From Chara braunii (taxonomy: Eukaryota; Streptophyta; Charophyceae; Charales; Characeae): DNA of 29,766 nucleotides. Below, one piece after another: positions 9,257 through 18,915 of the stretch (position 1 is its first letter; each line of letters starts with the position of its first letter). Under the pieces are notes generated by a model that was not told where the DNA came from, did no database searches, and worked only from the letters and a program-made list of their open reading frames with translations. The stretch spans positions 3,281,357 to 3,311,122 of the forward strand of contig BFEA01000023.1 in the NCBI GenBank assembly GCA_003427395.1. The letters are read 5' to 3'. The position numbers and the translations under genes are program-made.

Positions 9257-9606
9257 CTGATTCCTCCCTTTTTGGGGGTATTCCTTCCCCCCTCCCCCCC
9301 CGCCTTTCCGTGGCTAGTTTCATCAAGCCAGTCTTTTTTCTTCTTTTTTCAACCACCACTACCTTCGAGCCGCTTTTTGTAGACGCGAAAAAGAACTGTT
9401 CGCCAAGCTTTGCCGAAGCTGCTTTTTTTTTCTTTCTTTTTTTTCTTTTCTAGTGCGACTTTTTTTCTTCTTTTGGCTGTGGGCCTGTGGGCACCACCAG
9501 CCACTTTGGTCCGGGGCTAGGAAGAATGCATTGTCTGGTATTTTTGTGTTTTGAGTTTGCCTGTGAAAGGTAGTGGTGGTTTAAACCTCTTTCTTCTCTC
9601 TCTCTC
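9110..9606. other. T-rich low-complexity stretch, no gene seen
   Basis: A short frame starting at 9107 (MDEGHFDWMEF...) stays open for about 30 non-repetitive codons and then runs into a long T run at about 9209-9256 with an N at 9217. It could be an exon fragment of an unknown gene, but it resembles no family I know. The rest is T-rich and pyrimidine-rich. Confidence 0.3.
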
Positions 9607-10013
9607 TTTTTTTTTCTTTTCTTAACTAAGGTATATATTCTTCTCTCAAAATCACATTTCACTACCTACCTACCACTACTTTTAAGCCCTATAGGGAACC
9701 CCTACAAGCACAGATACTTCTGACAATCAAGGGGATGCATATTGTCCCCCCCCCCCCCGCCCGAATTGGCTAAAGAGCCGTGTCTAAACCCACAGCCAAC
9801 CCACACCACACACAACCCACCCCCACACACAGCAACACACGTCACACTCACCAATGTTGGCTGAAGAACCTACTAATGATACTGACTACCGGTAGGGGGA
9901 GCAAGGCGACTATCTCAGCTTGTTGGCACCAAGCGTCCGCAGGCAATCTGTGGGGATTGAACCCACGACCTCCTGAATGCCACTTGCATGCGCAACTGAC
10001 TGAGCTAGGCGCC
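9607..10013 (-). mobile_element. tRNA-derived SINE, copy 1
   Basis: On the minus strand the element opens with a tRNA-like head: GGCGCCTAGCTCAGTCAGTT contains an RNA polymerase III A box (complement at 9998-10007), and GGTTCAATCC is a B box (complement at 9954-9963). A non-tRNA body follows, ending in an A-rich tail (the T-rich tract at 9607-9620 as written). The same arrangement recurs at 13284-13796. The head does not fold into a sound acceptor stem, so it is not a working tRNA gene. Confidence 0.8.
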
Positions 10014-10227
10014 TTGCTTGCCTTAAAGTTTTTGAAAGGTCCGAGAACAGATTAATTAGGTACCCTGGGTCTCTACATCCAAGCTTGGACCTAACCCCCT
10101 TAGAACCCTAAGCATTTTTAATTACAGCTGAGCAATTTGGAATAGCAGACCCCTCCTTCCACTTTACCAGTGTAGAACCCCCCTTCATCACACTGTCCCC
10201 ATCACTTTGCACCGAACATCAAGTTAA
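10014..10227. other. No gene or repeat recognised
   Basis: Mixed-composition sequence between a SINE and a tandem duplication. No reading frame, RNA gene or clear repeat is recognised. Confidence 0.4.
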
Positions 10228-10446
10228 GAGTAGACCGTACCAGTTTTGAAATGTCCGTACTGTCTGTAGATAACCAGCATTTTCATTTTGCTGGTTATCT
10301 ACAGAGTCGAAGTACAGATAATACATCTAGGCATGTGCACCAGCGTACCCTGTACCCGTTTCGAAATGACGTGCCTGTCTGAGGTAGAACGTACCTGGTT
10401 ATCTGCACAGTCCAAGTACAGATGATGCATCCGGCCGTGTGCACCA
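10228..10446. repeat. ~110-bp tandem duplication with a perfect 16-bp hairpin
   Basis: Two diverged units (about 10228-10342 and 10343-10446) share a GTACC start, TTYGAAATG, CTGGTTATCT, a CCAAGTACAGAT-type stretch and a GTGCACCA end. In the first unit CTGTAGATAACCAGCA (10264-10279) and its exact complement (10289-10304) form a hairpin with a 9-nt loop. The second unit keeps the right arm but not the left. Confidence 0.75.
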
Positions 10447-11490
10447 TGCAGGCAGATTCTGTCAGGGTCAATTTTGACATTTACCATCCCATTGGGCTAT
10501 TTGGGTTCCCAGTCCTCAAATGTGAACCCCACTTTCTCTTTATATGGCACAGGATAATTTGGCAGGGTCCCCATTTTATTTTACAAGGGGAATCTGGCCA
10601 TGACTGCCCCCCCCCCCCCCAACCCCCGCACCTCTCTTCACTGAAGCAAATTCACAAAGCCAGGAATTGTATGGCAGAGGACTAAGGGGTAGGCCCCACT
10701 TGTGCTACGCTCATGCTTGGAGAGCATGAACCTGACCATGATAACGACATGTCATGCCCCAGTGGTGCTACGCTCATGCCAGGGCCCAGGCTTTCTCAGC
10801 GTGAACATAACAACAGTGGAGCGTGGCCCTGACACCCACAGCAAGTGTGGCTGACTGTACACACTAGAAACTGTGGACAGTCGAGAGAGAAAGACGAGAC
10901 CAAAAATGGCTTGCCATTGGGAAGCAACAAGCTCAGAGGAATTGGAGAAAAGAACTTCCTTTTGTGCTTTTGCTGTTCAGCGGCCCTGTTCACGTTCTTA
11001 CCTGCCCTTCTGCTCAAGATGGGACAGAAGGTTAACCGACCCCCCCATTTTGCACCCCCATTTATAAAAAAAAACAAAGGGTCATGGATGTGAAGGTTAC
11101 CCTAGGGGTGGAAAGTGGGGGTACCTGTTAACCATTTGTGTATCTCTTTTCAATTGTCGGCCATTGAAGAAACCATACTACAAAATGCAATGCTTTCTGT
11201 GGCCAAGCAGAGTTTAGGAGTGAGGCTAATCCCAGAGTCTGGAGATATGGACCCAATGCTTCTACGTGGATATACAAGATTGGAAGTCGAGCATTTGGTT
11301 AAAAAAAAAAAGAAGAAAAAAAGGTGTGTATACTAGATACGGCTTTTTTTTTTTTTTTTTTTTTTTTTAAAGCACCAGTACCTTTCCCGCGTGGGAAAAT
11401 AGGGAAAACTGGCAGTTTTCCCAAGCCCTGAATTTCCGGAGGTCAGGCCCGACGACGACTACCGTTGATAAATCTGATCGGCGGCCAATG
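10447..11490. other. No recognised gene; one unidentified open frame at 11115-11336
   Basis: Mixed sequence with a C run near 10608-10620. The frame at 11115-11336 includes about 50 non-repetitive residues, from around QLSAIEETILQNAMLSVAKQ to TRLEVEHLV, before a lysine run. The composition looks protein-like and it could be an exon or pseudogene fragment, but I do not recognise the family and see no convincing splice sites. A phrase near 10700 (TGCTTGGAGAGCATGAACCT) recurs in altered form near 18685, suggesting another dispersed repeat. Confidence 0.3.
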
Positions 11491-11492
11491 CC

Positions 11493-12002
11493 CTGGGGCC
11501 TGGTCCCACTAGCAGCTGTTTAGTTTAGAAATGTAATACAGTGGGACACGAGTGACACACTTTGGCCATTGGATGTAACAGATCGGACGCCCAGTCATGG
11601 TCATGGGCGGTTTAGAAGAATGCAATAAAATGTTAAAGAAAATTCAAAGAAAGGCAACAAACAGAAAAGAATAGTCTCTTAACACTGGCAATGCCCACAC
11701 AATCCTTTTCCCGCCCAAAGGCCCGCAGTCTTTGATTCTAGCCTACCAAGCAGTAGGCTAGAAACAAGGACTGCCTCCTGTGTGTGAAGAAAGCTGTGGT
11801 TGGTCTGTCAGTCGTCAGATTCAACTGTCAGGTCTCTCTTTACTTTTTCTCTCTCAATGCAAATTTGATATAGCACATCTTTGTCAGGCAGCCCACTAAT
11901 CTAACGGCTGCACAAATTTTAGCTTTTCTTTTCTTTGCTGTCCTGGCTGTCACACAACTCCAAAACTAAACTAAACCTCCCTCTAGTGGGTCCAGGCCCC
12001 TG
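11493..12002. mobile_element. hAT-like inverted-repeat element D1 (510 bp)
   Basis: The left end CTGGGGCCTGGTCCCACTAG with GTTTAGTTTAG further in matches the complement of the right end, which reads CAGGGGCCTGGACCCACTAG and then GTTTAGTTTAG. Inverted repeats of about 37 bp starting CAGGGG/CTGGGG resemble hAT ends. No transposase frame is present, so it is non-autonomous. No matching 8-bp target duplication was found, and the right boundary is shared with the next element. Confidence 0.65.
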
Positions 12003-12745
12003 GGGCACGGTTCCACTAGCACAAGAGTCATGGCCTGGTGCGACGCCTGCCACACTCCAGAAAAACGAAGAAAACTCCAGAAAAACGAAGAAAAGGGAAA
12101 AAAGAAAATTAAAGTGGTGACTTCTCAAGTCCCAAGGTGGGGACGAGCCCGACCTTTGGAAGTGCTGCAAGAGGCTGTGCCATCTTCTTGAACCGTAGAA
12201 TGGACAATGGATGAATGTATCCCTCGCAGAAAGTAGCCAGATTCACTTCTTCCATCTTTCTTTATTGCCTGAGGGTGCACTTATGACAAGTGCTACGTGA
12301 CGATTGCAGTCCGAGTCTCACGTACCACAGAGAGGGAGTGGAGTCCCTTGGTGTGCCCGACGGGACTGCCTCCTGTGACGGTTCCCATGCTTGAAGTCCT
12401 TATATTTTGAGAAAGAAATTAAGTACTCGAGGGGCTTTCTATTGACCGGAAAAGAAAGCACGGTCAATATGAACCGCTTAGAGTACTTGATTTATTTTTT
12501 TTGTTTTCGACAACTACCAATCAAAAACAGACTTGGTATTTCTTTTCCCCACATCCTGTTATTCACCAAAAAAAAACAAACAAGAAAAAGTAAATTAAAA
12601 CACAAATTTTAAATATACACACATCTTTATTTTGCTACCCTCGGATTTCGATGCAGCAACGGCTGGTGGATGTCCCCCGGACGTCCCACAGGTGTCGCCG
12701 TGCGACAATATACCTTACTCGGTTGCTAGTGGACCCGTGCCCCTG
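12000..12745. mobile_element. hAT-like inverted-repeat element D2 (746 bp), abutting D1
   Basis: The left end CTGGGGCACGGTTCCACTAG at 12000 is answered at 12722-12745 by the complement of CAGGGGCACGGGTCCACTAG. The ends are related to those of D1 (CACTAG core), and the two elements share bases 12000-12002. The interior has a 20-bp exact tandem repeat (ACTCCAGAAAAACGAAGAAA at 12054 and 12074) and a nested hairpin at 12421-12488. No transposase is recognised. Confidence 0.6.
12421..12488. other. Symmetric two-stem nested hairpin
   Basis: The outer stem AAGTACTC (12421-12428) pairs with GAGTACTT (12481-12488). The inner stem ATTGACCG (12441-12448) pairs with CGGTCAAT (12461-12468). Exactly 12 bases separate the stems on each side and 12 bases form the loop. 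It lies inside element D2 and may be part of its structure. Confidence 0.7.
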
Positions 12746-13283
12746 GGGGGTACCCTTCGCGGCTGGGCTTTCGACCACGTGCGGCCTGGGGTGACTCACG
12801 CCAGCCGCAGATCGCCATCCACATCGACTGCCGTCATGTTTTGTAGTCGGGGAAGGCCGTCGTAATGGCACCCGGCCAGTAGGAAGTTTTAAAAATCTTT
12901 TGTGCCTGTTTTTGTTCGCCACATTCCGTTGGCGCGAAGCTTCAAAATCAGTGTTTTTTTACCCATGGGGTGATTTTGAAGCTTCGATTTTCCTTATTTT
13001 GTCGATGAAAAATTTAGAAAAATGTGGGATTCGGAGTCCTTCGGCTGTCGTTTGTGCGCAGTGGCCACGAAACACGGCGCGAAGAGATGTGCCAGTGTTG
13101 TCTTGTGGGTTCCTAGCACACAGTCCGAAGGCCGCGCTGCACTTACATACCGAGAGCAGCGGCCGCACATGCCCACAATGTCCACCCGAATTCATCTGGG
13201 GCGGCGGCCAGCGGGGTCACATGCGTTCCATCGTTTTGGGTCCGGTGTCATAATGAGGGATGGCAGTCATAATTGCCGGTTAC
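12746..13283. other. No recognised gene; perfect 16-bp hairpin at 12935-12986
   Basis: CGAAGCTTCAAAATCA (12935-12950) and its exact complement (12971-12986) flank a 20-nt loop. Several overlapping frames of 60-117 codons exist here on both strands, but none matches a known family. Having frames open on both strands argues against a real gene. Confidence 0.5.
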
Positions 13284-13796
13284 TTTTTTTTTTTTTTTTT
13301 TTTTTTTTTGGGGTGATTACAACTGTCTAGATTCTTCTCTCAACTTCTGTTTGTTTACCTTCCAGTAACTACTCCTAAGACTATCTAGAGGGGACCCCTG
13401 CAAGCATAGTTTTCCTCTCTCTGTGAAGGGGAGATTTCATGTTGCCCCTTGCCCCTAATGGTTAGGGTATAGGGTTGGGGCTGCCAGTGGGGGTCTGGCT
13501 AACACAAAGACTGAGACCTGCCAGTAGCTGTGCCTCACTGCCTCCCTTTCTCATCGTCCCCCACCCTTCATCGAGTAGCAGCAGAGGTTATGGCTAACAC
13601 TCTCCCACACACCACACACAAACCACTCGCGCTCACACTCACACCCGTGTTGGTCATAGACCCCACTAATACCGATCAGGGGTATCCATAGGACTATCAC
13701 AGTCCGTTGGCACTAAGTGCACCGCAGGCGGCCATGGGGCTTGAACCCACCACCTCCTGAATGCCACTTGCATGCCTAACCAACTGAGCTAGGCCA
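13284..13796 (-). mobile_element. tRNA-derived SINE, copy 2
   Basis: Same family as 9607-10013. On the minus strand the head TGGCCTAGCTCAGTTGG holds the A box (complement near 13781-13791), and GGTTCAAGCC is a B-box variant (complement near 13738-13747). The body shares CATTCAGGAGGT and CACCRACA-type phrases with copy 1, and the element ends in a ~26-nt A tail (T run at 13284-13309 as written). It is about 100 bp longer than copy 1, mainly in the body. Confidence 0.8.
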
Positions 13797-13926
13797 TTTT
13801 TGGTGTTCATCGCCTAAAACAAAAAATGGACGAAAACAATTTCTGGACATTTTTGTTAATGCTGAAAAAGTGCCAAACACCGATTTACGCTTCGCGAGTG
13901 GGTCGAGGCACCTGACAAGAAAGGAC

Positions 13927-14077
13927 ACCAGTACTTCCTAAAGTCTCGTAACGTTAACGCTATGCAATTTTAGGAAACGTACGGGCCACTACAGGAGCGC
14001 CCAAATTCATCCAACTAGAAACGTTTCTACTCTATTTTTTTTCCGCGGCTGATAGCTGGGCCAAGTACTGGTGGTTT
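13927..14077. mobile_element. MITE family C, copy 2 (151 bp)
   Basis: Begins ACCAGTACTTCCTAAAG (five end bases shorter than copy 1) and ends AAGTACTGGTGGTTT, which is the inverted form of the full left end of copy 1. The interior shares GGAGCGCCCAAATTCATCC and AGAAACGTTTCTA with copy 1. Confidence 0.75.
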
Positions 14078-14356
14078 AAATGATGCTATTTTTCCAGAGA
14101 GCTGGCAAGGTCTTAAACGAGCAGTACCTGGCCCATACATTGACTTTGACTGTGGGGGTTTCACGTTAACGAGCCACGACCTGTGGGCTCCGGGGGACCG
14201 GACCGCAAAACGGCGCCCCGGCAGTTCGGCAAAACTTGGCGTGCAGGGGGGTTCCTGGTGCGGCTTGGACAGGGGAGTTTAAGTACTTGTGGTTCAATGA
14301 GAATTGTCTCAGACCTCTTCCTCTATCGACCTTCGTACAGAATAGTGGGGAGACAG

Positions 14357-14467
14357 CTACCGTCTTCCCCTGAACACAACGCAACCTTATTTTGGCCGCA
14401 TCTGGCTGGAAATATAGCTTGTATACATTCATTTTTAGGGTGCGTTATGTTCGGGGGAAGACGGTAG
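14357..14467. mobile_element. MITE family B, copy 2 (111 bp)
   Basis: Exactly the same length as 5606-5716. The left end CTACCGTCTTCCCCTGAAC is answered by the complement of the right end GTTCGGGGGAAGACGGTAG. The core ATAGCTTGTATACATTCATT is conserved. The match in length and core identity show recent mobility relative to the surrounding decayed repeats. Confidence 0.82.
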
Positions 14468-14697
14468 TACACAGCCCCAGCCTCTCAGAAACTTTTTGTC
14501 GCCACAAGCAAAACTCGGAGGGGGCGTGCGGTCCGGGGCGCGCCATTGGCAAGAAAAATCGGCGGCCTTCGAAGTGGTGCGGGTTTCATGCTGACACCTG
14601 TGGACCTATGTGTGGCGTCAAGGTGGGCAAGTGCATCTCAACAAAGTTCCTTGCTGGGTTGAATGAGAAACGGCCAACCAACAAGACTCGTGTTTTT

Positions 14698-14870
14698 TAG
14701 GGTCAGATCCCACTGGCAAAGAGGATTGGAATAAGCCTTTGAATCTGGACTTGTTTGTGGAGAGGTGCAAAAAAATGTGATTGATCTGCTTTTCTGCATC
14801 TTTGTGAGGAACACGTCCAGATTCGGCCACTTATTCCAATCCTCTTTGCTAGTGGGATTTGGCCCTTAGG
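14698..14870. mobile_element. hAT-like short inverted-repeat element D3 (~173 bp)
   Basis: The left arm (14698-14735) contains ATCCCACTGGCAAAGAGGAT followed by TGGAATAAG. The right arm is its complement, ending GGGATTTGGCCCTTA at 14870, with about 36 bp pairing and few mismatches. The CCCACTAG core in the right arm matches the ends of D1 and D2, so the three appear to share an end type. The outer boundaries (TAGGG versus TAAGGG) and the target duplication are uncertain. Confidence 0.72.
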
Positions 14871-15011
14871 GACTGTGATTATGATGCAGAAGTGGCCTCG
14901 GTCAGCAATGACAAAGATTGTTATTGACCAGAACACTTGGGCGCAGAGAAGAATCAGTCAGCCTGGAAGTAGTACAGAAGCTCAGGACGGGAATAGAGGA
15001 GAACCATTGAC

Positions 15012-16350
15012 AATTTTAGGATTGCCACATGGAATGTCCGAGGCCTGGGGGACACGACAAGGCGAGCGAAGAGGACCAGCCTCAAGTCATTGATTCATAA
15101 ACACAAGGTGCACATCATACCAAGGGGCCTAGCTCAGTTGGTACGCACCTGAACTGTTGAAATACAGACTCAGGCTCGAATCCAGATGCCGTCAGATGTG
15201 GAGAACAAAATCATTCTGGTGGTTTGAACAAACGGACTCACTAGAAAGGAGACGGACACGACTTATTCAACCCCGTTGAAGATACTCGAAGTGAAGAACT
15301 TGCTGTGAAGACTCAAGATCGTCGTGAAAAAAAATTAATGAGGTTGCTTCAGGTTGAACACAAAACCTGAAGGACCCAGGACTGTTTGAGTGGGTAGGAA
15401 AATTTTGGAGCAAGTGAGAATCTTCCAAATCCCTCTTTCAGTCCTTAGGGGACTGGTGGGACACAGGCATCTCTATCACTTCCAACCTGCTTAGCATTTT
15501 ATCAATGGTCCTGACAGCCAAGAGGAACGAAGAGGAACATGGTATTAGGGGCAGGCTAAGTAGAATCGAAGAAAGGATGGGCTTACACATGATCTCAGCG
15601 GCGGTTTGGGCGGAAGAAAGAGGAAAGGTATTGGCGGAATGGGATGAACAGCAGATCAAAAAATTGGAAATATGGGCGGAAAGGTTACGGTTAAAGGTAT
15701 GGTGGTGTATGACAGGATGGCGAAAGACTCCTTTCAAAACCTCACTTCAAAATCAGCATCTCAATCGATGACTACTCTTCGACACCCCTTCGTCTCGGCT
15801 TGTCACCCGACGGGTTATTCCAAGGAATGTACGACTACTTCAAGAAGTTCAAGGACATCCTTACCTTTAGAAGGCCGAGCCAATGCATCAATCTGGATCT
15901 ATCTTCTGGCTCAAACCACTGGTCTAAAGTAACAACTCGATTGAGTTTATCAGACAGACAAAGGTTAGACTTAACAATCTCATGTCGAAGATGAAAGTAG
16001 CGGCCAACGCAATGGCGAAAGGAAAAGCCCCCGGAAGGGATGGCTTGCCTATTAAGTTATACCTCCACCACTGGGAACTCCTTGGACCTCATTTGCATAC
16101 GATGTACAGTGCAGTTATGGTAGGGGGAAATATGGCAACGCAAATGTCGTACGGATTATTTTTGCACTCTACAAGAAAGGCAACAAGGCAGACATAAGGG
16201 ATTGGAGACCAATCTTCCTCCTTAAAGTATCATATAAATTTTTGGCTAAGTCCCTAGCTAGGTGCTTACCAATGTCTTCCTTGCTTGTAAGATAGGGATC
16301 AAACCGCCTTTGTGCAAGGCATAATGATATTCGATAAGTTGCGGCGTCAC
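15012..16350 (+). pseudogene. Decayed LINE (non-LTR retrotransposon) ORF2 fragments
   Basis: Several pieces in different frames read as one LINE ORF2. At 15012-15119 is the N-terminal endonuclease start (ATWNVRGLGDTTRRAKR). At about 15505-15900 is a linker-like region. At 15982-16140 comes reverse-transcriptase sequence with AMAKGKAPGRDGLPI and HHWELLGPHL. At 16152-16271, in another frame, is YKKGNKADIRDWRP followed by KFLAKSLARCL. At 16291-16350 is DQTAFVQG. In intact elements these lie in one frame in this order, so frameshifts separate them here. Most of the endonuclease and everything after the early reverse-transcriptase motifs is missing. A tRNA-headed insert lies at 15124-15334. It cannot make an active enzyme. 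Confidence 0.82.
15124..15334 (+). mobile_element. tRNA-headed SINE of a second type, inside the LINE remnant
   Basis: GGGGCCTAGCTCAGTTGGTA carries a good A box and GGCTCGAATCC a good B box with tRNA-like spacing. The acceptor and T stems do not pair, so it is not a functional tRNA. A ~150-bp unrelated body follows and ends in a run of A at 15326-15334. The endonuclease reading frame of the LINE stops exactly where it begins. No clear target duplication was found, so the right boundary is provisional. Confidence 0.55.
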
Positions 16351-17060
16351 CATACCAATTCCGAACCTTGAACTAGCCAACTAGAACTTGTCTCGACATT
16401 ATATCTCAGCAATCCGTACCTGTCAATGTCAAACCCGGATCACTCAGTCAGGCTCGCTGTAATTCTTACCATACCGAAGCCGAACCTGATATAACCATCC
16501 GGGGATCCCGTGCCTCACGCCGTGTCGATACCGATTCAGTACCAAGTCTGAAAAAAATGTTGTGGCGTGTACCACGCCAATGCCGAACCAATACCGTACC
16601 TGAAACATGTCGAACACGGCAAGATGCAGCGGCGCGGTAATAGTACCGAACCTGAAGTAAACCGTCGCAATGATCTCGGACCTGAAAATAAATCACCGCA
16701 GAGGTTCCGAAATAAATTGTCGTGAGGGCGTCGAACCTGAAATGAAACACCGCGATGCCACCGAACCTGACCAAACCCGAAATCCAGTACCGGGCTATTG
16801 TGCCATGCGGATGCCGAACCCGTACAATCATGCCATGATAACCTGTCCCGAACCTGATATAGAATGCCGCAACGTTTCCGGACCTGAAAACAAACTGCCG
16901 CCTGGAATAACTGTTGTAGTGGCCCCCGTCCTGAGAATAAATCACCGCAACTGTCCCAAACCTGAAAATAAGTCACCGTAATGAGACAGCTGTCACCGGG
17001 CCCATACCGTACCTGAAGCACGTCAGACACCGTAGGACGTAGCCACTTCGTAAAAACCCT
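16351..17060. repeat. Degenerate ~30-bp minisatellite (CCGAACCTGA motif)
   Basis: CCGAACCTGA-type starts followed by ATAAATCACCGC-type sequence recur through about 700 bp at intervals of roughly 25-50 bp. The array starts where the LINE fragment ends. On the minus strand two different frames stay open for 190 and 159 codons and show periodic FQVRxxCG-like phrases. Two open frames over the same array point to a stop-poor repeat rather than a gene. Confidence 0.75.
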
Positions 17061-17358
17061 CGTATCCGTACCGAACCAAACACCATAGTCGACCCAAGGC
17101 AGCACCACCCCATGCTGTCCATGCGACTCCTGCTCTCAGAACATCTCAACAGCGGTAATGTTAGTAATCAAGTACACCAGGGAAAGCGTCGCAGGGAACC
17201 TCGACCATCGGCAGTAGTGTTAACTTGTTAAAATCCGGGGAAAATGATCAATCCGGAGTCAGAGCTGATGGCGGGTAATCGAGGCGAAATTAGGCCAATC
17301 TCCCAATAGTCATGGGTTCCCGTCCCTTTCATCGTTTTTCATCATTCTTCCGTTTCCT
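17061..17358. other. No gene or repeat recognised
   Basis: Mixed-composition sequence linking two tandem arrays. Nothing coding is recognised. Confidence 0.4.
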
Positions 17359-17575
17359 TAATTCTATTGTCGAAAATAGTAAATTAACTGTAAGTTCCCC
17401 AAAGTTAAATTCCGATAAAATTTAAATAAATGGACGAATTCCTTTTGTTTTTTTTCTCTTTTACAATTTTTAATNTTTTTCTATGTTTTTAATTTCATTG
17501 CCGGGAACATAAAATAACAAGGGTATTCCCCCTTGAATTTAATGCCGCGAAAAATAAAGAAATTAAGGGATATTA
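17359..17575. repeat. Degenerate ~45-bp tandem repeat, about four units
   Basis: Units beginning TTAATTCTATTGTCGAAAAT-like sequence start near 17359, 17405, 17489 and 17533 and end in TTCCCC-like sequence. A T-rich stretch with an N at 17475 separates the second and third. Divergence is high. Confidence 0.45.
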
Positions 17576-17875
17576 TATTTTTCCTTCCTCCACTTCTGGC
17601 CTCGATCCCTTTTCCCCATCTTTAATTGTGGTACTAATATGGGCAAAAAATTGAGGCTTCATTTCGGCCCCGGTTGCGCCTAGTGCGGCCACTCATCTCG
17701 TCGTCTTTGAGGGTTGCTCGTAAAGTTCAGCGCGCCCAAAATCAGGGGTGCCCTAAGCTCCCCTAGTTTTTGCTGCCTGGTCAACCCGGAGCACCGTCAA
17801 AACACGGACTTGTCTTTGAGCCTAAGACCCAAAACCCCAGATTTCAGGCGGCGCACTGCTTGTGGCCGCCTGACA

Positions 17876-18015
17876 CCGTAACACAGCGGTGTAGTTCCGC
17901 AACTCCCGTACAGTCCTAATATGAGAGAAGGGTTGGGTAACACGGGTGAAATGGTGCGACAACATTACCTGTAACACAGCGGTGTAGTTCCACAATTCCA
18001 GTGCAGTCCTAATAT
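17876..18015. repeat. 45-bp direct repeat, 93 bp apart
   Basis: GTAACACAGCGGTGTAGTTC begins at about 17878 and again at 17971. Both continue to CAGTCCTAATAT with only a few differences. The unit plus spacer makes a 93-bp period, and no third copy is seen. Confidence 0.85.
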
Positions 18016-18915
18016 ATCTTTCCCCTGCATGTGCCAATGAGTTTCAACCTCTTGACCTACTGGGCACACTCACTTATCTTTTGGGGCAATGAATAAAACA
18101 AAACAATGCACGGGAAATGTAGAACGGTATAACGGATAAAAAAAACAACATGCAGCCACCTAAATGCACCCAAACGAAATTTTGAAAAAAAAAAAAAAAG
18201 CTCCCAGAGGAAAAAAAAGGAGCAAGTTGTTGTCAACAACTCCGAGTCATCTGTACTCGAACTCGAACATCGGTTTACAATACCGCATTTACCCGGCCCC
18301 CCCTTGTCCCTCACTCTTTCCTAACACATGTTGGAGGCTCGCAAATGAGCGTTAAGGGGGACTCGTTATTTCCTCTAAACCATCAGTACATGCTTCACAT
18401 CAACAGCGAATACCTGTGAAAGACCGAAACGTGACGTCCTCTGCCGATTCATTTTATCGATGGGGCACTTACATCGACGTTTTTGGAGTAGGTGAAAAAA
18501 AAAATTCAGCAAGATTGACACTATGTACCGGTAGTTTTTAAGAATGTCATTGCCTAGGCCTAAGAAGGGGGGGATATGAGCATCCCCCTGTAGTATTATC
18601 CTGTATATACAAGTGTTTGCCGACGGAAGATGTGACCTTCAGTTATAGAGTCAGACCATGCTGGTGGTATGTACGTGCTTGGAAAGCATGAACCTGGCAA
18701 TACTGATGGTTATATTCATAATTCGTTCGTATTAAATAAGTTCGTCCTTAAAAGACGCTCCAGTGTCGTGACAAATTATGTCACGGTGTAAACTGCACCA
18801 ACTACAACTAACTTTAGGGATGCTTAGGGTTTTCCTAGGCATATGTGACCACAATTAGAGTCAGAGATGAATTCATTTGATCGCTTTTCTAAATATCAGT
18901 TAAAATGGTCTGGAT
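18016..18915. other. No recognised gene; A-rich and mixed sequence
   Basis: Contains A runs near 18185-18200 and 18494-18504 and a relic of the repeat phrase also seen near 10710 (TGCTTGGAAAGCATGAACCT at about 18679). From about 18850 the sequence becomes AT-rich. No gene is recognised. Confidence 0.4.

Noticed and set aside
12632-13330. Several overlapping frames of 60-117 codons as genes
   Set aside because: Frames are open on both strands in GC-rich DNA, none matches a known family, and the region holds MITE-like ends and a hairpin.
15124-15190. A functional tRNA gene
   Set aside because: A and B boxes are good but the acceptor stem does not pair and the T stem is only about two pairs; a SINE head fits better.
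16466-17108. A 190-codon minus-strand protein gene
   Set aside because: A second minus-strand frame over the same DNA is also open for 159 codons, as expected for a stop-poor minisatellite; no family match.
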